The notes below the pieces were generated by a model. It ran no database searches and was not told where the DNA came from. It worked only from the letters and a program-made list of their open reading frames with translations. Shown here one piece after another: positions 32,337-40,853 of a DNA stretch of 64,000 bases (position 1 is the first letter of the stretch; each line of letters begins with the position of its first letter). The DNA is from Nemertoderma westbladi. Its lineage: Eukaryota > Xenacoelomorpha > Nemertodermatida > Nemertodermatidae. The DNA lies in NCBI GenBank assembly GCA_032718475.1, contig JAUCBJ010003333.1, positions 62,001-126,000 of the forward strand. The letters are read 5' to 3'. Made by a program: the position numbers and the translations under genes.

Positions 32337-32720
32337 ATGGTCAAGCCTATATTGTTTGATTATACAATTTACCGTCAGGGAGATGATAAATATAAAATTG
32401 AGTTTTCTGAAAAAGCCAGGAAAGTTTTAAGCTCAATTGATATTGATGCTTCTGATAATAGTATTCATCTCTTAGATTACAACCTGAAAGTTGAGCATGA
32501 GGGAAAATTAATCAACATCTTACTATTATCCATGATAGAGGGGTTTATTGTTATTACACAATACAACGAAGCTGGTGAAAAGTTTGAAATACGGCTAAAT
32601 CGGCATAGCCCCTACGAAATTATGTCTTTCTTTATTGTAATGATTTCAAAGGAATCCTTTATCGAACCTGAAGAATCAACAGATAATGTTGAATATGTTG
32701 ATAATATCATTGATTCTTGA
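32337..32720 (+). CDS. Small Polinton protein of unknown function
   Basis: A 127-aa ORF counted from the first ATG (32337). Nine further upstream bases are in frame but begin with TTG. It mixes beta-like hydrophobic stretches (about residues 45-85) with an acidic C-terminal tail rich in Glu, Asp and Ser. There is no cysteine cluster and no membrane segment. A CAG at 32331-32333 preceded by T's could join it to an upstream short exon starting at 32280, but no donor was identified. It is the first gene inside the left TIR, followed 160 bp later by the RING protein. I do not recognise the family; a regulatory role is only a guess from its position and acidity. Confidence 0.6.
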   Translation: MVKPILFDYTIYRQGDDKYKIEFSEKARKVLSSIDIDASDNSIHLLDYNLKVEHEGKLINILLLSMIEGFIVITQYNEAGEKFEIRLNRHSPYEIMSFFIVMISKESFIEPEESTDNVEYVDNIIDS

Positions 32721-32883
32721 CTTTTCCCTCTATATTATAAATATTTTATGATTATTTATAAAATTTTAATGTTTTTAAATAATCGAAAATTGTAGTAGTA
32801 TTTGTATATACAGTATAACAGTTTTGTTTGTTGTTGTTGTGTATTGAGGTAATTATTTTCAATTTACTTTAAAATTTGGAAAA

Positions 32884-33336
32884 ATGGATATTTTAAATGA
32901 AAAATGTCCAGTTTGCTATTCTAAGTTATTGCAACAACATCGAGATTATTATAAATGTGAAAATAAACATGCAACTTGCGTACAATGTATTGTACAATAT
33001 TCCGAAATGAATAATTATTGTTCTAAAATTTGTCCTATTTGTCGCGCACCCATATCTAAGTTTAATATAAAGTTGGCAAGTTATCAACCCTATTATTGGA
33101 AAGAGCTTCGCAATATAACTTATATTTCTGCGGAAAGTAATGATCCGGGAGATTTATTTACAATATTGGAGAATTTTTTTTATAGAAATGTAGTACGACG
33201 GTGTTGCTACTATATTCCTTATTTTTTTAGCAGCGAACATAAAAAAATCATTAGTGCGAAATTCTCGGGAAGTGATTTCCAAACCGCCGATGTTACCTAT
33301 CATTATTTCGCGTATAAAGATGCTCACCATGCTTGA
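32884..33336 (+). CDS. RING finger protein (C3HC4) of the Polinton
   Basis: 150 aa. The N-terminal 54 residues spell a RING: Cys8-X2-Cys11, Cys25-X3-His29, Cys32-X2-Cys35, Cys50-Pro-Ile-Cys53. RING domains usually recruit E2 enzymes and act as ubiquitin ligases; many DNA viruses carry them to control host proteins. The rest (about residues 60-150) has no recognised fold and ends with HHA. ATG at 32884 has an AAAATGG context. It lies between an unknown gene and the packaging ATPase, all on the plus strand. The metal ligands are visible; ligase activity and targets are inferred. Confidence 0.8.
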   Translation: MDILNEKCPVCYSKLLQQHRDYYKCENKHATCVQCIVQYSEMNNYCSKICPICRAPISKFNIKLASYQPYYWKELRNITYISAESNDPGDLFTILENFFYRNVVRRCCYYIPYFFSSEHKKIISAKFSGSDFQTADVTYHYFAYKDAHHA

Positions 33337-33553
33337 AATTACATCAGTCTATACTATAATTGGAAATAGCACCTTTTGTTGCAGCGAGCGTCACATACTG
33401 TAGTTGTGTCATATGTTAATTAAATATACAGTACTCTAATATTGTAGTTGCCTCAATTATTGTTATATACATAGTAATGGTGATGGTTTATTGATATTGA
33501 TATTGATATTTATATTATATTGTATTGTTGATATATCTTAATAATAATAATAA
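33337..33553. promoter_or_regulatory. Intergenic leader with TACTGTA words and (AAT)n before the ATPase ATG
   Basis: A 217-bp gap containing CATACTGTA (33389) and TACAGTAC (33426). It ends in an (ATA)n run directly before the ATG at 33554. A similar trinucleotide run precedes the starts at 36227 and 48919. Promoter function is inferred. Confidence 0.35.
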
Positions 33554-34234
33554 ATGGCTGACTTTAATTCAGGTCCATATAATTTAAACTTTCAAATGGG
33601 AACGAGTATGATAATTTCTGGGCCATCTGGTTCTGGAAAGTCAATGTTTGTCAGTAATTTAATTAAACACAAGAATGGTTGTTTCAACGAAGCCCCCTTG
33701 CGAGTATTGTATTGTTACGGGAGCAATCTCCCGACTATTCCAGGTATTACTCACCTTTACAAAGGTTTGCCTGAAAATATAGATAGTTTAGTGAATAGTC
33801 GAGATTTATTAATTATAGATGATTTATTAACAGAAACTGAGTCCAGTACAGCTTTAACTGTATTGTTTACTAAGGTAGCTCATCATTCCAATATATTTAT
33901 TTGTTTTATAACGCAAAACATGTTTTACGGTAGGAAGCATAACCGCACAAGATCAATTAATAGCCATACTTTAGTATTAATGAAAAATCCGCGAGACAGT
34001 TTATCAGTTTTAAATTTCGCGAAGCAGATGTTACCAGGGCAGACCAAATTTTTAGTTGATTCCTATCAAGATGCGACAATTGAACCATTTTCACATTTCT
34101 TAATTGATTTACGACAGGAAACACCCGAACATTTAAGATTTAGATCGGATATATTTCGTAATCATAATTGTTACATTAAAAATTACATTGACTATAAACG
34201 TAGTGAAAATAATAATAATAATAATAATAAATAA
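33554..34234 (+). CDS. Polinton packaging ATPase (FtsK/HerA, A32-like)
   Basis: 226 aa, close to the usual Polinton ATPase length. Walker A is GPSGSGKS at residues 23-30, Walker B is LLIIDD at 85-90, and an ITQN motif at 119-122 matches the segment that follows Walker B in A32-like packaging ATPases. In related viruses this motor pumps the genome into the preformed capsid. The C-terminus ends in a run of Asn encoded by (AAT)n, probably microsatellite expansion. ATG at 33554 directly follows a run of AAT triplets. The frame is intact. Integrase and the capsid genes lie downstream on the same strand. Confidence 0.93.
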   Translation: MADFNSGPYNLNFQMGTSMIISGPSGSGKSMFVSNLIKHKNGCFNEAPLRVLYCYGSNLPTIPGITHLYKGLPENIDSLVNSRDLLIIDDLLTETESSTALTVLFTKVAHHSNIFICFITQNMFYGRKHNRTRSINSHTLVLMKNPRDSLSVLNFAKQMLPGQTKFLVDSYQDATIEPFSHFLIDLRQETPEHLRFRSDIFRNHNCYIKNYIDYKRSENNNNNNNK

Positions 34235-34271
34235 TTAATATTTTGTAACAATTTTCAATAATGTTGCAACA

Positions 34272-34655
34272 ATGAATAGACTTGTACAGAAATATCGTAA
34301 CGAACTGGAATTTCTACGCAGCGCTACCCCTCAACAAAGAACTTATTTTATTAATCATACCGCGAGTAACGAATTAATACGGCTCATTGTAAATACTGCA
34401 TTAAATGTTCTAAAAGGTAACGTACAATTAACCCCTCATTCATTTAGAAATATTCGCCGCTATAAGAAGGTATTGAAATCACTCAACCGTAAAACAAAAA
34501 ATATATCAAGTTACAGAAAAAAGTTAAGCAATCAATCTGGAGGTATACTACCATTTCTAATACCCTTACTCGGCATTGGTGCGAAACTCGCCGCGAGTGC
34601 CGGTGCCGCCACCGCTGGAGCAGCTATTGCGAAAAAAATTAACCGCGGACGGTAA
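34272..34655 (+). CDS. Small virion-type protein with Gly/Ala-rich hydrophobic segment
   Basis: 127 aa. The N-terminal two-thirds is basic and helical. Residues about 87-121 form a hydrophobic Gly/Ala-rich stretch (LPFLIPLLGIGAKLAASAGAATAGAA) preceded by SGG and followed by a basic tail. Polintons and related adenovirus-like elements often have a small protein of this design between ATPase and integrase, interpreted as a minor virion or core (pX-like) protein; SGG could be a site for the element's own protease. The family link is by general resemblance only. It starts 37 nt after the ATPase stop. Confidence 0.6.
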   Translation: MNRLVQKYRNELEFLRSATPQQRTYFINHTASNELIRLIVNTALNVLKGNVQLTPHSFRNIRRYKKVLKSLNRKTKNISSYRKKLSNQSGGILPFLIPLLGIGAKLAASAGAATAGAAIAKKINRGR

Positions 34656-34657
34656 TA

Positions 34658-34828
34658 ATGGTTAAAACAGGAGTAACATTTAGAAAATTATATTTAGTAT
34701 CGAGTAAACCGTTAGCTACTGATTTAAAACCACAAGATATACCTAGAGTAAATACTACAAAAAGAAAACCCTTTAAAACATCAACTTCAAAGAAAATAAT
34801 TAAAAAATTTCAGTTGTTCTTACGGTGA
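34658..34828 (+). CDS. Possible 56-aa basic protein
   Basis: A short open frame from ATG 34658, two bases after the previous stop, to a TGA at 34826-34828. It has about 14 Lys/Arg and a KRK-rich C-terminal half. Tight spacing within the plus-strand block favours a real small gene, but length alone gives weak support. There is no family match. Confidence 0.35.
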   Translation: MVKTGVTFRKLYLVSSKPLATDLKPQDIPRVNTTKRKPFKTSTSKKIIKKFQLFLR

Positions 34829-34879
34829 TGCCCTTTATAAGAGATTTGAATATACATATTACTTGCGGTTGTCGAAAAG

Positions 34880-35968
34880 ATGCCTCGCAAGATGAAACCG
34901 ATTTTAAGCCGAAGCTTAGACAAAAAACTGTTAAGAATTTATTTAGATCCATCATCCCCCGCGGGTTTTGCAAATGTTGCAAAATTAGCAAAAGCTGCAA
35001 ACATCAAACCAGCACAAGCCCAGAAATGGTTGAGCGGGCAAAAGACATACACCCTTCACGCTCCACGTAGACATCATTATCCAACATCTAAAATATTTAC
35101 GGGGGGTTTAAAAGATATATATATGATAGATCTGGTGGATATGCAGCAATATAAATCGCAAAACAATAATTATAACTATATATTAACATGTATTGATGCC
35201 TTTAGCAGGCTTGCTTTTGGCTATGGTATGAAAACAAAAAAGGGTATTGAAATTATTAGTATATTGCAAAAAATATTCCAGAAAGGAAAACCAAACAGAA
35301 TCGCGACTGATCAAGGGTCTGAGTTTCTAAATAAATCTGTAAGAAAATATTTAGATACGTTAGGTATACAGTATTACGTAATGTATTCTGTGAATAAGGC
35401 AGCTATTGTCGAGAGATTCAATAGAACATTAAAAACAAAGATGTTCAAAATTTTTACACAACGAGGAAATAATGTTTGGATTAAAATTTTACCAAAGCTC
35501 ATTTATGCTTATAATAGGTCATATCATAGGACAATAAAAATGACACCTATTGAAGTTAATAAATTTAATGAAACTGAATTAATGAATAGATTATATGGGA
35601 AATATAGACAGATTAATCATAAGAAAATAAAATTTAAAGTTGGAGATACAGTACGATTATCTATCGCTCGTACTGCTTTTGCTAAAGGCTATCGAGAACA
35701 ATGAACACGTGAATTATTTATTATTCATCGTGTCAGGTTGGATAGAGTACCTGCTGTAATGTTCGATATTAAGGACAGCGCTGGAGCTATAATAAAGGGC
35801 TCATTTTATTCTCACGAACTCCAAAAGGTCCACCCGAATAGTAATATTTATCTAGCAATTGACAAAAATATTGGCAAACTTAAAGAACGTGTACGCAATG
35901 GGAAGAAAGAATATTTAGTCCGATTCATCGGATCCAAGAAACAGTCTTGGGTACAGCATATTCAATAA
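34880..35968 (+). pseudogene. Polinton retroviral-type integrase with one in-frame stop
   Basis: The ORF from ATG 34880 has the DDE core: Asp84 in MIDLVDM, Asp144 in ATDQGSEF and Glu178 in AAIVERFNRTLK. An in-frame TGA at 35702-35704 (codon 275) ends it; the same frame stays open downstream to 35968. The downstream part carries a C-terminal chromodomain-like segment (GKKEYLVRF...SWVQHIQ), usual for metazoan Polinton integrases. The stop falls in the conserved stretch after GDTVRLS where relatives usually have an aromatic residue, so a single substitution can explain it. Integrase would insert the element with 6-bp duplications. The catalytic core is complete but the chromodomain is cut off. 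It probably decayed after insertion. Confidence 0.93.
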
Positions 35969-36226
35969 GCTTAGGTTTATACTGTATATTAATTCATTTT
36001 GGTCGCATATGACCGTAATTAATCAATATTAACTCGAATGATATTACTATATCTATAGTTCATCCGTTTTAAATAAAGCCAATAAAATATTGATCCCGCG
36101 CATATACTGTAGAAGATGCGACAATGAACGTGGTCACAGATGTCTATAATTTAACATTATACTGTACTGTATGTACAATGGAGTCAAGTAGAGAGAGAGA
36201 GAGCTTAAATAATAATAATAATAATA
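35969..36226. other. Intergenic leader before the penton-like genes
   Basis: 258 bp with repeated TACTGTA words (35981, 36104, 36157), a GAGAGAGAGAGAG run (36190-36203) and AATAATAATAATAATA directly before the ATG at 36227. Confidence 0.4.
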
Positions 36227-37099
36227 ATGGCCACAGATACATATATCACTCTACTTTCAGATAGCTCATTAAACACTTACCCCAATAATAATCCTAGCGA
36301 GTTTACTGTTGATTTAGCCGAAGAATTATATATTGGTCCAAACGCTAAAATTGGGCTTGCCGAGCTACAATACCAAGCAACATACAGTAATATTACACTG
36401 CAAACTCAAATCTCGCTGTCAATCGGGGTAGATGCAAAAGATGCCAAATTATATAGTTTATTTCCTGGTATGCATAGCTCTATTCAAGTGATTATTGATG
36501 ATATAAATAAACTGTTTAATTCTGAAGCGAAATATAGAGATTTCGAATTCATTTTTAATACAAATAATTCTAGAATTAAATTTAAATTTCCTAAAAAGTT
36601 GAAAAAAATACAATTAAGTCTACGTGGTGATTTAATACAAATTCTAGGCTTAAAACCGTTATTGGATCGGAATCATCCTGGTATTCCGAATTGGGATATA
36701 TACAGTACCACTACAGTAGATGAATTAAGCAATATAGAACAGCCGATATTAATTTTAAATTATAGCGGACCAAAAATTTTGGAAATTGGCATTTTAGATT
36801 TTCCAGCTCCCACGAATATAACACGTAATAAAGACACTATCTTTATATATACAGATATTATTAAGAGCTCATTTGTTGGTGACGCTTTAGCACCGCTCTT
36901 AAGAACCTGCCCTTTAACGCAATTAAATCGAAAATATATTAATCACGAATATGAGAGCATTTGCTATTACCCGTTGTTGAATAAAAAACTAAAAACAATC
37001 TTAATTACTTTACGTGACGGACAAGGCGAATTAATTAATTTTAGCGGAGGTCGCACTGTTATAACACTTAAGTTAATACGGGGTGGCAGTGATGGATGA
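36227..37099 (+). CDS. Penton-like minor capsid protein, copy 1
   Basis: 290 aa. The N-terminal pattern (TYITLLSDSSLNTYPNNNPSEFTVDL, then IGPNAKIGLAELQYQATYSN) matches the start of the Polinton minor capsid (PY, penton-type single jelly-roll) protein: short beta strands, an Asn/Pro-rich turn, then a xVGLxEI-like strand. In virion models it occupies the five-fold vertices. It is followed by a clear paralogue whose start overlaps its end by 17 nt. ATG at 36227 sits directly after an (AAT)n run. The frame is intact. The structural assignment is from family resemblance; the two copies may form a heteromer. Confidence 0.75.
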   Translation: MATDTYITLLSDSSLNTYPNNNPSEFTVDLAEELYIGPNAKIGLAELQYQATYSNITLQTQISLSIGVDAKDAKLYSLFPGMHSSIQVIIDDINKLFNSEAKYRDFEFIFNTNNSRIKFKFPKKLKKIQLSLRGDLIQILGLKPLLDRNHPGIPNWDIYSTTTVDELSNIEQPILILNYSGPKILEIGILDFPAPTNITRNKDTIFIYTDIIKSSFVGDALAPLLRTCPLTQLNRKYINHEYESICYYPLLNKKLKTILITLRDGQGELINFSGGRTVITLKLIRGGSDG

Positions 37100-37937
37100 A
37101 TTCTACGTAAGACTACCAAGTAACTCCTGTCCAATTGATTTTCCCCGCAATAGCGCTAGTAATTATCAGATCAATTTCCATGGCGCCTTACCTATAAACC
37201 CAAACGAAAACTGGGTGGTAGGTATAAAAAGTATATTTTACTTAGCTACGTTGCCGTCCATGTATAACAATGTAGAGAATGTTATTTTATTAAAAAAAGG
37301 AAAAAAAAATTTTGAGGATACACTTCCATCCGGTTTGTTCTACAGTATCAATGACATTATAGATTATTTTAACACGGGGGCGTTGAAAGATAAATTACAA
37401 ATAGTTGAAAATACTCAGCAAAATAGGTTGCAATTTATTTTAGGGAAAACTGTGCGAGAGTTATTTATAGGTCAACAATTAGCCTATTATTTTGGAATTA
37501 CTGAAAATAATCTCGGCGCGAATTTAAATCCAAATTTTAAAATTATTTTGAAGACGAAAAATAATATAAAGGGTTATTTAATAAAGGTTATCGGAAATGG
37601 AGAAAAAGCTTACCAGATGGTATTTTTATGCCCTCAACCACCCAATTCTATTCCAGAACCTAAGTCGAACATGTACGTGACTACTAATATAATTGAAAAT
37701 CAATATATTAATGACTTTGGTTTAGCTTTACTTCGTCGTGTTGCGATACCTGATGACGTGAAATATGGTAGCGTAATAAATAAAGAATTTGTCAAGGATA
37801 CAATTCATTATATCCCTGTAAAAAAATCATATAAGATAACATACATTCATATTGAAATAACAGACAAAGAAGGAAAAGATTTGAATTTTGAATACGGGAC
37901 AACATCTATTACATTACACTTTAAACGAATAAATTAA
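37083..37937 (+). CDS. Penton-like minor capsid protein, copy 2
   Basis: 284 aa. It has the same architecture as the preceding gene: FYVRLPSNSCPIDFPRNSASNYQINF, then NENWVVGIKSIFYLATLPSMYNNVEN near residues 40-65, the more typical Polinton PY signature. The C-termini of the two also align (FEYGTTSITLHF against SGGRTVITLKLI). It overlaps copy 1 by 17 nt and ends one base before the next gene, a virus-like packing. ATG at 37083 reads MAVMDEF; a second in-frame ATG at 37092 is equally possible and would give MDEFYVRL. Confidence 0.8.
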   Translation: MAVMDEFYVRLPSNSCPIDFPRNSASNYQINFHGALPINPNENWVVGIKSIFYLATLPSMYNNVENVILLKKGKKNFEDTLPSGLFYSINDIIDYFNTGALKDKLQIVENTQQNRLQFILGKTVRELFIGQQLAYYFGITENNLGANLNPNFKIILKTKNNIKGYLIKVIGNGEKAYQMVFLCPQPPNSIPEPKSNMYVTTNIIENQYINDFGLALLRRVAIPDDVKYGSVINKEFVKDTIHYIPVKKSYKITYIHIEITDKEGKDLNFEYGTTSITLHFKRIN

Positions 37938-37938
37938 A

Positions 37939-38502
37939 ATGGATTCTGATTTATTTCAAAGATACAGTAAACCTCAATATGGTGGTGCAGACTCGAATCT
38001 TGCTGTTTTTAAAGGTGGTAGAAGTACGAGAGGCTCGACGCAAGTTCCTGTTTTTCGAGGTGGTTCATATATTGACCCTTACGGTCAACAAATTGGCGCA
38101 TTTGGTCCAAACTTAAAACAACGTCGTTTTCAGCATTATCGTAGAGGTATGCGGGCAAATCAACACGGAGAAGGTATATTTACAGACGCTTTATCGACAT
38201 TGAAAAAATTTGGTAAGCCATTAGCTAAAAAAGTTTTACAGAAAGCTTTACCATTTACCACAAAATTTATGAGACAACATGTAATACCAAAAGGTAAGCG
38301 GGTCTTACATCAGCAGGCTAATACGGTTATTAATAAAGCATTAAATAAAATGAAACCGTCGACAAGGTCAGTTGTAGAAAAAGTTTATAGAGATTTAAAG
38401 CCACCCGCTAGACCAATGTCTATGAACATACATCATCGACGTAGTAATAAAAATAAAAAAATAAAGGGCAAACTGAAACACTGCGAAAAAAGTATTTTTT
38501 AA
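37939..38502 (+). CDS. pVI-like minor virion protein of the Polinton
   Basis: 187 aa, basic. The N-terminal part has repeated (F/V)(K/R)GG motifs (VFKGG, VFRGG), resembling sites cut by adenain-type proteases. A segment at about residues 72-115 (GEGIFTDALSTLKKFGKPLAKKVLQKA) would form an amphipathic helix like that of the adenovirus pVI/pX group in Polintons. The C-terminus is Lys/Arg-rich and could contact DNA. It sits between penton and major capsid genes, with gaps of 1 and 2 bases. The function as a capsid-to-membrane or core protein is inferred from position and helix type. Confidence 0.65.
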   Translation: MDSDLFQRYSKPQYGGADSNLAVFKGGRSTRGSTQVPVFRGGSYIDPYGQQIGAFGPNLKQRRFQHYRRGMRANQHGEGIFTDALSTLKKFGKPLAKKVLQKALPFTTKFMRQHVIPKGKRVLHQQANTVINKALNKMKPSTRSVVEKVYRDLKPPARPMSMNIHHRRSNKNKKIKGKLKHCEKSIF

Positions 38503-38504
38503 TA

Positions 38505-39764
38505 ATGTCAATTATTAAGGAATTAGATTTATTTTCTACACAGCCAATACAGACTGAATTTAAAGCAAAGCATTATGAAACAATTTACCCCGTATCTAAT
38601 CTCAGAAGTGAGTCTAGAGAAGTCACGTTCCTTGTACCGAGATCCAAAGAATTCTATACGAAACTGCAAGATGCGTTATTAATTACAAAATGTACTGTAC
38701 GGTGGGATAGACGACTTGAAAATTCTCATATATATATGCTGAATTACCCCGCTGAAACTATGTGGAGTGATATTAAAATAGACCTTAATGAGAAGCAGGT
38801 TGAAAATAGCAATAACCATTATTTCTACAAGTCGTACTTATCCAATTTACTATTTATAACTTACGAGGATAAAAATGGGCTACTGGGTGCGGGTGGCTTT
38901 CATCAACCTTTATCTGAGCACGGAAATGAAATTGACCCCGGCGCGCATCCTATTGGCGATGCCTTTAGTAAACAAATGCAATTTGTAAGTGGATTGACTA
39001 TTGATTTTGATACTGAAAGCAAAATAATACAACCTGGGTATGATTTAAGAATGCATTTTAGAAAAGTATCAAATTCGTTTATTTTTAAAATCACTCCAAA
39101 CGCAAACGCGGTGACAAATCTTCGGCTAGAATTAGATGAAATAAAGATCCTAATCCCTAGAATGGAGGTTAATCCGGTAATAGAAAGCAGTCACCTAAAA
39201 GGTTTAGAGAGTTACGATATTGAATATCAATTCCAAAAAAAGGAGGTTACAACATTTACTATTCCCGCTCAAACCACAAATTACACCCAAACAAACATAT
39301 TTGATGGTAAAAAACCCAAATTAGTTATTATCGGCTTCATAACAAATAACGCTTATTCGGGAGAATTAATTAGCAATCCCTTGAAATTTGAACATTTTAA
39401 CCTTACACGCGCGGAACTGATTGTAGACGGTCTTCCAGTAGGTGGTGTAATATACGAGCCTAATTTTACAGATGGAACATATATTTTTGAGTATACTCAA
39501 TTAATGAAGAACATTAATACATATATTAACGGTTATGGAGGTAATAATATAGACCATGAAACCTACTTAGGTAATTGCCCCATCCTATCCTGGGACTTAA
39601 CCGCCGACGGCTATGTTAGAGATCCGCAACCGTCGATATATACTAACGGCCAATTAAAATTAAGATTTGCCGAACCGTTGGTTGAAACCATAAATGTAAT
39701 CGTTTTTAATATTTATGATCAATCATTAAGTTTAAATAGCAGGAAAGAAATACATATCGATTAA
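38505..39764 (+). CDS. Polinton major capsid protein (double jelly-roll)
   Basis: 419 aa. The N-terminus (ELDLFSTQPIQTEF, then YETIYPVSNL and EVTFLVPRS) follows the start of Polinton major capsid proteins, which pair two jelly-roll folds per subunit and form hexon-like trimers. The predicted character is beta-rich throughout. It is somewhat shorter than many Polinton MCPs. It is located between the pVI-like and protease genes, the common order. The frame is intact from ATG 38505, two bases after the previous stop. The assignment is by the N-terminal pattern, length and context; no structure was modelled. Confidence 0.8.
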   Translation: MSIIKELDLFSTQPIQTEFKAKHYETIYPVSNLRSESREVTFLVPRSKEFYTKLQDALLITKCTVRWDRRLENSHIYMLNYPAETMWSDIKIDLNEKQVENSNNHYFYKSYLSNLLFITYEDKNGLLGAGGFHQPLSEHGNEIDPGAHPIGDAFSKQMQFVSGLTIDFDTESKIIQPGYDLRMHFRKVSNSFIFKITPNANAVTNLRLELDEIKILIPRMEVNPVIESSHLKGLESYDIEYQFQKKEVTTFTIPAQTTNYTQTNIFDGKKPKLVIIGFITNNAYSGELISNPLKFEHFNLTRAELIVDGLPVGGVIYEPNFTDGTYIFEYTQLMKNINTYINGYGGNNIDHETYLGNCPILSWDLTADGYVRDPQPSIYTNGQLKLRFAEPLVETINVIVFNIYDQSLSLNSRKEIHID

Positions 39765-39790
39765 GTATATTATCTACAGAGGACCTTGAT

Positions 39791-40219
39791 ATGTTTCCAG
39801 TGGGTGGTCACTATTTGGGTGCGTTTCCAGCTAATAAATTACCTAAATTAGATAATAATAAGCGAAGAGACTATGGCTTAATAGTAAATACCGATAAAGA
39901 GCATCTACCCGGGATTCATTGGATCGCGATATATATACGAGATAATGAAGCTGAATTATTTGATTCATTCGGATCAAAATATCCTAACAGATGCATCGAA
40001 AAATGGCTTGAGAAAAATTCCGCAAGGTGGCGTACTACTCGCAAACAATTTCAAGACCCAAGGAGGACCACATGCAGTCTATACTGTCTTTATTATTTGG
40101 TAAATCGAATTCACACAAACTATCCAATGAGCGCGTTTACAAATAATGTGGAAATAAATGAAATAATATTATATAAATGGCTTGTTAATTATTATAAAAT
40201 AAACCAACAAGCGTTGTAA
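39791..40219 (+). CDS. Adenain-like cysteine protease of the Polinton
   Basis: 142 aa. Catalytic residues are visible in the expected order: His43 in GIHWIAIYI, Asp58 in ELFDSFG, Gln88 in KQFQDP and Cys95 in TTCSLYCLYYL. The N-terminal YLGAFPANKLP also matches the family. Relatives usually have Gly after the catalytic Cys; here it is Ser. This ULP1/adenain-fold protease matures virion proteins; likely sites are the GG motifs in neighbouring gene 37939-38502. The ORF is a little short but includes the whole catalytic core. The frame is intact. Confidence 0.88.
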   Translation: MFPVGGHYLGAFPANKLPKLDNNKRRDYGLIVNTDKEHLPGIHWIAIYIRDNEAELFDSFGSKYPNRCIEKWLEKNSARWRTTRKQFQDPRRTTCSLYCLYYLVNRIHTNYPMSAFTNNVEINEIILYKWLVNYYKINQQAL

Positions 40220-40250
40220 TTAATCATTTAACTTTTGTTTATCAGATAAA

Positions 40251-40853
40251 ATGGATAATATTATTTTTGTTGATTTTCAATATTATAAGATAGACAATAA
40301 AGAGTATCCGGTAGTATTTAAAGAATTTGCTATATTTGATTCTAATTACACCAAAACTAATGTAAAGACGTATTTAATTAAAGGCCCACCTAATATTAAG
40401 TTATCAGCTTTAGATGTAGCTCACATAAACAATTTACGAGACATGACTTCTCATTTGCCCTGGGACTACGGTGACATTTCGCAAGATGAGTTTAAAAAAT
40501 ATATGAAGAGACATTTAAAATATAAAAAAAATATATATGTATTTGGGTTGCTGAAGCGGGCAATATTAGTTTCCCAACTCGATGTTCTCGCGCCAAATTC
40601 GGTGGAGAAATTGGGAATATATAAGCAATATCATGATTATTTAACCCCCTGTCGCTTTCACGATCAATTTATTGCACTGGAAAATAAATGTGCGTTCCAC
40701 TTAAACACAAAGGATAATTGTCTGCGGTATTGCTCAGCAAAATGCGTTGGGGGGTATGAGATGCTACACTTTTTCATGAGAAAGCGTTTAACTGCGACTG
40801 ATGATGATAAACAGAAAGAAATAACTGCGGTGGAAGATGTACTCATACTGTAG
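40251..40853 (+). CDS. Unknown Polinton protein, possible RNase H-fold domain
   Basis: 200 aa. The start, MDNIIFVDFQYYKIDNKEYPVVFKEFAIFD, resembles a widespread transposon-associated family whose members begin with an I-D-x-Q-G-F strand and a KE(I/L)A strand and may adopt an RNase H/DEDD-like fold (Asp8 and Glu24 would be the acidic pair). The C-terminal third has a Cys/His set (CRFH, CAFH, CLRYCSAKC) that could bind zinc. The resemblance is weak. It is the last gene of the plus-strand block. Candidate roles would be an exonuclease or a DNA-binding protein. Confidence 0.5.
   Translation: MDNIIFVDFQYYKIDNKEYPVVFKEFAIFDSNYTKTNVKTYLIKGPPNIKLSALDVAHINNLRDMTSHLPWDYGDISQDEFKKYMKRHLKYKKNIYVFGLLKRAILVSQLDVLAPNSVEKLGIYKQYHDYLTPCRFHDQFIALENKCAFHLNTKDNCLRYCSAKCVGGYEMLHFFMRKRLTATDDDKQKEITAVEDVLIL

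Noticed and set aside
34825-35070. 81-codon ORF overlapping the integrase start
   Set aside because: A shadow frame. The integrase frame from 34880 carries the conserved residues.
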